Source of the DNA: Gammaproteobacteria bacterium
GTDB lineage: Bacteria; Pseudomonadota; Gammaproteobacteria; Steroidobacterales; MnTg04
Assembly: GCA_027297845.1 (NCBI GenBank)
Contig: JAPUHG010000087.1
Coordinates: 1 to 11,101, forward strand
Length of the DNA: 11,101 nucleotides
Direction: 5' to 3'
Below the pieces are notes generated by a model, which did not search any database, was not told the DNA's origin, and worked only from the letters and a program-made list of their open reading frames with translations. Made by a program: the position numbers and the translations under genes. Positions within the stretch are counted from its first letter, which is position 1, and every line of letters starts with the position of its first letter. Of this stretch, positions 6,221 to 11,101 are shown piece after piece.

Positions 6221-7033
6221 ATGAAAAAAAACGACCTCGCTTTGATCGGACTCTGTTCGGACTCGAACTCGTCTTTCATGCGAGGGCCTGCCGAGGCACC
6301 CGCGAAAATTCGCGAGGTCATGCATAACGGATCGGCCAACCTGACCTCGGAACTGGGCGTCGATCTCAACGAGAATTCCCGATTTATCGATTTGGGAGAT
6401 CGTGAAATCGGGGCCGGCGCCGACGCGCTGATGGAAATCGAAAAACACATTGCCGAAATTCTCGATAACGATGCGCTGCCACTAAGCCTGGGCGGTGACC
6501 ATGCCATCACTTATCCGATCATGCGTGCGATCCATGCCAGACACGGCCCGGTCGGTATTTTGCATTTCGACGCGCACCCGGATCTGTATGACGAATATGA
6601 AGGCAATAAACTGTCTAACGCCTGCCCGTTCGCGCGGATCATGGAGAATGGTTTGGCTTCCCGCCTGGTACAGGTCGGAATCAGAACCCAGAATGCACAT
6701 CAGAAAGAACAGGCGAAACGCTTCGGTGTAGAAACCTACGAAATGAGAAATTTTGACGCAGCGTCTTTTACGCCCGACTTCTCAGGAAAGGTTTATCTGA
6801 CCATCGACATGGATGCCCTCGACCCGGCCTATGCTCCTGGTGTCTCGCACCACGAGCCGGGGGGTCTGTCGGTCAGGACGCTGATCGACATTATTCATCG
6901 CATGGAAGGCAAAGTAATCGGGGCGGATATCGTCTGTTATAACCCGAGGCGCGATATCAACGACATGACAGCGATGGTGGCCGTGAAACTTCTCAAGGAA
7001 GTTGGCGGCAGATTGCTAACCGACAATCGTTAG
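6221..7033 (+). CDS. agmatinase/arginase-family ureohydrolase
   Basis: This 270-residue protein belongs to the binuclear-manganese ureohydrolase superfamily, which hydrolyses guanidino groups and releases urea: agmatinase makes putrescine, arginase makes ornithine. The metal ligands are all present: H94 in LGGDHA, D117, H119 and D121 in HFDAHPD, and D196 and D198 in TIDMDALDPAYAPG. The APGVSHHEPGGLSVRTL segment fits an agmatinase-like rather than an arginase subgroup. One change stands out. The position that in known members is a conserved active-site His (SHxxPF or DHG type) is N133 here (LSNACPF), so activity may be altered. A GGAG site lies 8 bases before the ATG. The PaiA-like gene upstream suggests a polyamine context. 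Confidence 0.9.
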   Translation: MKKNDLALIGLCSDSNSSFMRGPAEAPAKIREVMHNGSANLTSELGVDLNENSRFIDLGDREIGAGADALMEIEKHIAEILDNDALPLSLGGDHAITYPIMRAIHARHGPVGILHFDAHPDLYDEYEGNKLSNACPFARIMENGLASRLVQVGIRTQNAHQKEQAKRFGVETYEMRNFDAASFTPDFSGKVYLTIDMDALDPAYAPGVSHHEPGGLSVRTLIDIIHRMEGKVIGADIVCYNPRRDINDMTAMVAVKLLKEVGGRLLTDNR

Positions 7034-7064
7034 ACTTTTTTCACTGAACAAAGAGGGACAAACA

Positions 7065-7448
7065 ATGCACCACAGTCGCCTTGCCGGATTCATAATAGAT
7101 TGTGATACCGATGATCTGGACTCGGCCGCCGAGTTCTGGAGTAAAGCGCTTGGCTACCCGGCGTCGCGCAGTGACGATCCGGCTGAAGAAAACTATGTCA
7201 AGCTGGAAACACCGGACGATGAGATAGACATCGAGGTGCAAAAAGTCAGCCACGAAAGCCGATTGCACCTGGACATCGAGTCCGATGATATCGATTCCGA
7301 AGTTGGCCGCCTGGAAGCACTCGGTGCGAAGCGGATTGTCAAAGGAAGGCGCTGGTGGATAATGGAAGCGCCGACCGGTCAGCGATTTTGCGTTATCAAC
7401 CCTTGCCGCAGCGATTTCGAGTCCAAAGCCAACGCCTGGGAAGACTGA
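7065..7448 (+). CDS. VOC-superfamily (glyoxalase-like) protein
   Basis: This 127-residue protein has the paired beta-alpha-beta-beta-beta fold of the vicinal oxygen chelate superfamily, in the single-chain form often annotated glyoxalase-like domain. Repeat 1 is around residues 5-60 (LAGFIIDCDTDDLDSAAEFWSKALGY and onward). Repeat 2 is around residues 66-115 (LHLDIESDDIDSEVGRLEALGAKRI, then WWIMEAPTGQRFCVIN). Candidate metal-site positions include H68 and the acidic residues near EAPTG, but the complete set of glyoxalase I ligands cannot be assigned. The class includes dioxygenases, antibiotic-resistance and detoxification proteins, so the substrate is open. A strong GAGGGA ribosome binding site precedes the ATG. 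It is the last accessory gene before glmU. Confidence 0.88.
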   Translation: MHHSRLAGFIIDCDTDDLDSAAEFWSKALGYPASRSDDPAEENYVKLETPDDEIDIEVQKVSHESRLHLDIESDDIDSEVGRLEALGAKRIVKGRRWWIMEAPTGQRFCVINPCRSDFESKANAWED

Positions 7449-7449
7449 C

Positions 7450-7510
7450 ATTCCAATTTTCTGCGGCCTGCTGGCAAGGTATGATTGCCATCTCTTGATT
7501 TAATTGGAAT
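7450..7510 (+). promoter_or_regulatory. nested inverted repeats covering the glmU leader and ribosome binding site
   Basis: A perfect 9-bp inverted repeat (ATTCCAATT at 7450-7458, AATTGGAAT at 7502-7510) encloses a second perfect 6-bp repeat (TGGCAA at 7472-7477, TTGCCA at 7485-7490, loop of 7 bases). The right outer arm ends 3 bases before the glmU ATG and contains the only ribosome binding site candidate (TTGGAA). Folding of the RNA would hide it. TATGAT at 7480-7485 is a fair -10 box but the matching -35 (TTTTCT at 7457-7462) is poor, and a start there would exclude the left arm from the transcript. Whether it acts at the RNA or DNA level is open. Confidence 0.5.
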
Positions 7511-7513
7511 CTG

Positions 7514-8884
7514 ATGCCGGTGGATATCGTTATCCTGGCCGCTGGACAAGGCACCCGCATGAAATCCGAACTGCCAAAGGTTCTGCAGCCTTTGGCGGGC
7601 CGGCCGATGCTGGAACATGTGCTGGAGCGCAGTGCCGATCTGGATGCCGAGTCGGTACATGTCGTCTACGGGCATGGCGGCCACCAGGTTCCGAAAGCCC
7701 TGGCGGATTGGCCGGTACAGTGGATCCTGCAGGAGCAACAACTGGGTACCGGTCATGCGGTCACCCAGGCGATGCCGGGTATCGCCGATGACAGCGTGGT
7801 CTTGATCCTGTACGGCGATGTTCCGCTGATCAACGAAACTACGCTAGCGGAGTTGCTGGAAAAAGCCGAGGCGGGCTCACTGGCCCTACTCAGCGTCATG
7901 CTGGCCGACCCGACCGGTTATGGCCGGATTATCAGGAACGACCACGGGCAGGCGCAAAAGATCGTTGAGCAAAAGGAAGCCAATGAGACCGAATTAACGG
8001 TTTGCGAGGTCAATACTGGCATACTGGCTTGCCATGCCGGGCGCCTCAGGAACTGGCTGGCAAAGCTGGGCAATGACAACTCGCAAGGCGAATATTATCT
8101 GACCGATGTCATCGCGATGGCGGTGGCGGAGCAATACCCGGTAGACGTACTGATCGCTCCGGATGAAATCGAGGTAATGGGCGTGAATGACAAACAACAG
8201 CTGGCCGAACTCGAGTCGGCGAATCGTGCTGCAAAGGCCGCCGCGCTGATGAAAGACGGCGTGACCCTGCTCGATCCAACACGGGTGGATGTGCGTGGAA
8301 AGCTTAGCTGCGGTCAGGACGTCGTTATCGATATCAATGCGGTTTTCGAAGGCGAGGTTGAGCTGGGTGATGGGGTCAACATCGGCCCAAATGTGATTAT
8401 TCGAAATTCGAAAATTGGGGCCGGTTGCAAAGTGCATGCGAATACCGTTATCGAAGACGCGGAGATCGGCGAGTCCTGCGAGCTGGGGCCGTTTGCCAGG
8501 GTCCGGCCCGGAACCGTGCTGGAAGCGACGGCAAAGCTGGGCAACTTCGTCGAGGTAAAGAAAAGTCATATCGGCAAGGGCAGCAAGGTCAATCACCTGA
8601 GCTATATCGGCGATACGGAAATCGGCGAGCGGGTAAATGTCGGTGCGGGAACGATTACCTGTAATTACGATGGCGCCAATAAATTCAAGACGATTATAGA
8701 AGACGATGTGTTCATCGGCTCCGGTGTCGAGCTGGTTGCACCGGTAACCTTGGAGAAAGGGGCGACCATCGGTGCTGGTTCGACGATCAGCGAGAACACC
8801 CCGGCGAATGAGCTGACGTTGGCACGCAGCAGGCAGACCACGGTCAAGGGCTGGAAGAGCCCACGAGATAAAGCTAAGGAATAG
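7514..8884 (+). CDS. glmU: bifunctional GlmU: glucosamine-1-phosphate acetyltransferase / GlcNAc-1-phosphate uridylyltransferase
   Basis: GlmU carries out the last two steps to UDP-GlcNAc, the precursor of peptidoglycan and lipopolysaccharide: acetylation of glucosamine-1-phosphate and then UTP-dependent uridylylation. The 456-residue length matches the family. The N-terminal pyrophosphorylase domain has LAAGQGTRMKS at residues 8-18, QLGTGHA at 76-82 and the metal-binding D102 in YGDVPL. The C-terminal left-handed beta-helix of hexapeptide repeats starts near residue 255 and carries the acetyltransferase site, with the catalytic H361 in VNHLSYIGD followed by GAGTITCNYDG. It is a cytoplasmic enzyme, trimeric in the family. 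The start codon has only a weak ribosome binding site, lying inside an inverted repeat. glmS follows 11 bases after the stop. Confidence 0.98.
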   Translation: MPVDIVILAAGQGTRMKSELPKVLQPLAGRPMLEHVLERSADLDAESVHVVYGHGGHQVPKALADWPVQWILQEQQLGTGHAVTQAMPGIADDSVVLILYGDVPLINETTLAELLEKAEAGSLALLSVMLADPTGYGRIIRNDHGQAQKIVEQKEANETELTVCEVNTGILACHAGRLRNWLAKLGNDNSQGEYYLTDVIAMAVAEQYPVDVLIAPDEIEVMGVNDKQQLAELESANRAAKAAALMKDGVTLLDPTRVDVRGKLSCGQDVVIDINAVFEGEVELGDGVNIGPNVIIRNSKIGAGCKVHANTVIEDAEIGESCELGPFARVRPGTVLEATAKLGNFVEVKKSHIGKGSKVNHLSYIGDTEIGERVNVGAGTITCNYDGANKFKTIIEDDVFIGSGVELVAPVTLEKGATIGAGSTISENTPANELTLARSRQTTVKGWKSPRDKAKE

Positions 8885-8895
8885 CGAGGAAGTGT

Positions 8896-10731
8896 ATGTG
8901 CGGCATCGTTGGAGCCATCGCTGAAAGAGACGTCGTGCCCATCCTGATGGAAGGGCTGCGCCGTCTGGAGTACCGCGGCTACGATTCGGCCGGGATAGCG
9001 GTCGTCGATGCAAATCAGAAAATGATTCGCCTGCGCCGAGTCGGCAAGGTCAAGGCCTTGCAGGACGGGCTCGATGAAAACCCGGTGGTTGGCGTAATCG
9101 GCATTTCGCATACTCGTTGGGCAACCCATGGCGAGCCGAACGAGGTCAACGCGCACCCGCAGAGTTCGGGCGACCATTTGTCGATCGTTCACAACGGCAT
9201 TATCGAAAACTACCTGTCATTGAAACAGGAGTTGCTCGATGCCGGTTACGAGTTCGAATCGGAAACCGATACCGAGGTCGTCGCTCATCGCATCGATTTT
9301 CATCTGCAAAAGAATAACGACCTTCTTGCGGCGGTTCGCGCGACGGTTGCGGAACTGGTTGGCGCATACGCCCTGGTCATCGTCAGCAGCAAGTTTCCCG
9401 ATCGCCTGATCGCTGCCCGTTGCGGCACGCCGGTCGTGCTCGGCCTGGGAGAAGGTGAAAACTATGTCGCCTCGGATGTGGCCGCGCTCCTGCCGGTAAC
9501 CCGTCGCTTCATATTTCTCGAAGACGGTGATGTCGCCGATATCACCGTTGCATCAATGAAGGTGCTCGATAGCGAAGGAAATAATCCCGACCGGCCGGTG
9601 CGCAAGAGCCAGCTCAGCGAAAACGCGATGGACAAGGGGCAATATAGCCACTTCATGCTCAAGGAGATTCACGAGCAACCCGAGGCCGTGGCCAACACGC
9701 TGGCCGAACGGGTTGCCGGCGGCCATTTGCTCGAACAGGCGTTCGGCCACAAGGCGCACGAAGTATTCAGCAAGACCCGGGCGGTACACATCATCGCCTG
9801 TGGCACCAGTTATCATGCGGGCCTGGTGGCCCGCTACCAGATCGAACAGATTTGCCGCTTGCCATGCAGTGTCGATATCGCCAGCGAATACCGCTATCGC
9901 AATGCGGTCGTTGCTGACAACACCTTGTACGTCACAATCTCACAATCGGGGGAGACGCTGGATACGCTGGAGGCGTTGCGGGCGGCGAAGAAAAAAGGCT
10001 ACCTGGCCCACCTGGCCATTTGCAACGTGCCCGAAAGTTCCCTGATCCGTGAGTCTGACCTGGTGTTGATGACGCGTGCCGGGCCGGAGATTGGCGTCGC
10101 ATCCACCAAGGCATTTACCACCCAATTGACGGCGCTTGCGTTATTGGCTATTGCGCTGGGTCGTGGTGGCGCGCTCGATGCGGACACCGAGCAGAAACTG
10201 ATCGGCCAACTGATGCAGCTTCCCGACCTGTTAAAGCAAACACTCAAACTCGACGAGGAAATCAAGGAACTGGCCAAGAGATTTGCCGACAAGCTTCACG
10301 CACTTTTCCTCGGTCGCGGTATCCAGCACCCGATCGCGATGGAAGGGGCGCTGAAGCTCAAGGAAATTTCCTATATTCACGCCGAGGCCTATCCCGCCGG
10401 TGAGCTCAAGCATGGACCGCTTGCCTTGGTGGATGACGACATGCCGGTTGTGACGGTTGCGCCAAACAACGAGTTACTGGAAAAACTGAAATCAAACCTG
10501 CAGGAGGTTCGCGCCCGCGGTGGCGAGCTGTTCGTTTTCGCCGATCCCGATGCCGGTTTCAAGTCAGAACCCGGTGTTACGGTGCTGACCATGCCAGCGC
10601 ATGTCGAGGAAATGCAGGCGCCGATAGTTTATACACTGCCGCTGCAATTATTGTCCTACTATGCGGACGTAATAAAAGGCACAGACATCGATAAACCCCG
10701 CAACCTGGCCAAGTCGGTGACGGTGGAGTAA
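8896..10731 (+). CDS. glmS: glutamine-fructose-6-phosphate aminotransferase (isomerizing)
   Basis: GlmS makes glucosamine-6-phosphate from fructose-6-phosphate and glutamine, the committed step to amino sugars. The 611-residue protein has both expected parts. The N-terminal glutaminase domain begins MCGIVGA, so that removal of Met exposes the catalytic Cys, and continues with RRLEYRGYDSAGIA, SHTRWATHG and VHNGIIENY. Two SIS sugar-isomerase domains follow, with IIACGTSYHAG, SQSGETLDTL, GVASTKAFTTQ and the active-site AEAYPAGELKHGPLALVD. The C-terminus PRNLAKSVTVE includes the conserved Lys. The ATG has an AGGAAG ribosome binding site. It lies 11 bases after glmU and is probably co-transcribed. 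No glmS ribozyme is expected or seen, since only 11 bases separate the genes. Confidence 0.98.
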   Translation: MCGIVGAIAERDVVPILMEGLRRLEYRGYDSAGIAVVDANQKMIRLRRVGKVKALQDGLDENPVVGVIGISHTRWATHGEPNEVNAHPQSSGDHLSIVHNGIIENYLSLKQELLDAGYEFESETDTEVVAHRIDFHLQKNNDLLAAVRATVAELVGAYALVIVSSKFPDRLIAARCGTPVVLGLGEGENYVASDVAALLPVTRRFIFLEDGDVADITVASMKVLDSEGNNPDRPVRKSQLSENAMDKGQYSHFMLKEIHEQPEAVANTLAERVAGGHLLEQAFGHKAHEVFSKTRAVHIIACGTSYHAGLVARYQIEQICRLPCSVDIASEYRYRNAVVADNTLYVTISQSGETLDTLEALRAAKKKGYLAHLAICNVPESSLIRESDLVLMTRAGPEIGVASTKAFTTQLTALALLAIALGRGGALDADTEQKLIGQLMQLPDLLKQTLKLDEEIKELAKRFADKLHALFLGRGIQHPIAMEGALKLKEISYIHAEAYPAGELKHGPLALVDDDMPVVTVAPNNELLEKLKSNLQEVRARGGELFVFADPDAGFKSEPGVTVLTMPAHVEEMQAPIVYTLPLQLLSYYADVIKGTDIDKPRNLAKSVTVE

Positions 10732-10787
10732 TCGGGGCGACAAAGCCTGCTACAGAGTCAAACGCATATAAAGCCCGCGCTTCTGTT

Positions 10788-10813
10788 GCCGCATTTATCG
10801 GTGTTATATAGCA
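10788..10813 (+). repeat. copy 2 of the 26-27 base intergenic element
   Basis: GCCGCATTTATCGGTGTTAT followed by ATAGCA matches 4444-4470 except for three substitutions and one missing G. It lies 57 bases after the glmS stop. Unlike copy 1, this copy overlaps a hairpin-forming palindrome (10799-10816). Confidence 0.45.
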
Positions 10814-10824
10814 CCGTCATTTTT
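10799..10824 (+). terminator. possible glmS terminator hairpin
   Basis: CGGTG at 10799-10803 pairs with CACCG at 10812-10816, and the centre (TTATATAG) can extend the stem through a wobble and A-T pairs. TCATTTTT follows. The stem is short and the T-run is interrupted, so this is only a candidate. Its place 67 bases after glmS fits the end of the glmU-glmS operon. Confidence 0.4.
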
Positions 10825-10837
10825 ACCCACGGTTGGG

Positions 10838-10860
10838 GTTTTTGCGGCAGCCGCATAAAC
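10838..10860. repeat. inverted repeat with 11-bp arms
   Basis: GTTTTTGCGGC and GCCGCATAAAC face each other across one base with a single mismatch. GGGG just before and CCCC at about 10869-10872 could close a larger stem around it. On the - strand the same hairpin is followed by only five As, and on the + strand by no T-run, so it is not a typical terminator. A protein-binding site or part of a mobile repeat is possible. Confidence 0.4.
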
Positions 10861-11101
10861 GGCTATTAACCCCTTAATCAGTATCTTAGAGGCTATTTTC
10901 CGCTCCTTTTGGGAATTTGCTGTCATATATACAAAGCGTGGCATACAAAGCCCTCGATCGAAGGCCGCAGCGGTAAGATTGTTGGTTATCGCGCAAGTGA
11001 TTGGTGTTGGGAGAGTTTCCCCGACCGAAGGCACTGAACAAGGAGAGCATACAAAGAAGGATAATCAAAACCAACAGCCATAGAATTAACTGTTAGACGA
11101 C

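Larger units (their letters stand above)
10764..11056 (+). repeat. scattered copies of GCATAYAAAG(CCC)
   Basis: GCATATAAAGCCC at 10764-10776 and GCATACAAAGCCC at 10941-10953 differ at one base. A third, shorter copy, GCATACAAAG, lies at 11047-11056. Partial matches are ATACAAAGC at 10929-10937 and ACAAAGCC at 10740-10747. The spacing is irregular (about 177 and 106 bases between the main copies), so this is not an array. The function is unknown. Confidence 0.4.
10732..11101. other. repeat-rich region without a convincing gene after glmS
   Basis: No believable coding region is visible in these 370 bases. The open frames on the - strand (for example 10804-11034) look compositionally random, have no clear ribosome binding site and resemble no family I know. 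Instead the region holds the second copy of the 26-27 base element (10788-10813), a possible terminator hairpin (10799-10824), a larger inverted repeat (10838-10860) and recurring GCATAYAAAG words at 10764, 10941 and 11047. The next gene must lie beyond the window. Confidence 0.6.

Noticed and set aside
7994..9013. 339-codon open frame on the - strand opposite glmU and glmS
   Set aside because: It lies antisense to two unmistakable essential genes, crosses their junction, and its translation resembles no protein family.
10804..11034. 76-codon open frame on the - strand after glmS (and an overlapping 62-codon frame at 10886-11074)
   Set aside because: No plausible ribosome binding site, no recognisable domain, composition typical of chance translation, and it crosses the inverted repeats.
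11088..11101. GTTAGAC near the right end, which matches the GTTRRRY core of an integron attC or attI site
   Set aside because: A seven-base match is expected by chance. I found no partner RYYYAAC box at a suitable distance on the left, no integrase gene and no cassette structure. The sequence beyond the window would be needed.

Overview
The window looks like chromosomal DNA of a gammaproteobacterium of moderate GC content. It opens with the end of an ATP synthase operon (last 65 codons of atpD, complete atpC) and closes with glmU and glmS. In many gammaproteobacteria atpC, glmU and glmS lie close together. Here about 6.9 kb with eleven small accessory genes, all on the + strand, separates atpC from glmU.

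Layout. (1) 1-690: atpD 3' end, atpC and a perfect-palindrome intrinsic terminator. (2) 867-1198: an isolated 83-residue, two-helix membrane protein with its own strong terminator. (3) 1268-2792: a two-gene unit coding for a six-helix membrane protein and an exported metallo-beta-lactamase-fold protein of a PqqB-like family. (4) 2988-4400: three single-domain proteins (gamma-glutamylcyclotransferase-like, cupin, RimJ/RimL-type GNAT). (5) 4501-7448: a SAM methyltransferase whose stop overlaps the start of a PaiA-like GNAT acetyltransferase, then a small conserved hypothetical protein, an agmatinase/arginase-family ureohydrolase and a VOC (glyoxalase-like) protein. (6) 7514-10731: glmU and glmS, 11 bases apart. 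(7) 10732-11101: no convincing gene, but several inverted and direct repeats.

Function. The ends are core metabolism: F1Fo ATP synthase and the pathway to UDP-GlcNAc (GlmS makes glucosamine-6-phosphate; GlmU makes GlcNAc-1-P and then UDP-GlcNAc; the intermediate GlmM step is not in this window). The middle looks like a collection of small-molecule modifying or detoxifying enzymes. The most coherent hint is polyamine chemistry, from the PaiA-like acetyltransferase and the agmatinase-like hydrolase in one cluster; this is inference.

I did not find a CRISPR array, tRNA, rRNA, transposase, integrase or a clear new defence system. Most worth a second look are: a His-to-Asn change at a normally conserved active-site position of the ureohydrolase; nested inverted repeats that fill the gap before glmU and cover its ribosome binding site; a 26-27 base element found after two unrelated genes; and the repeat-rich region after glmS.
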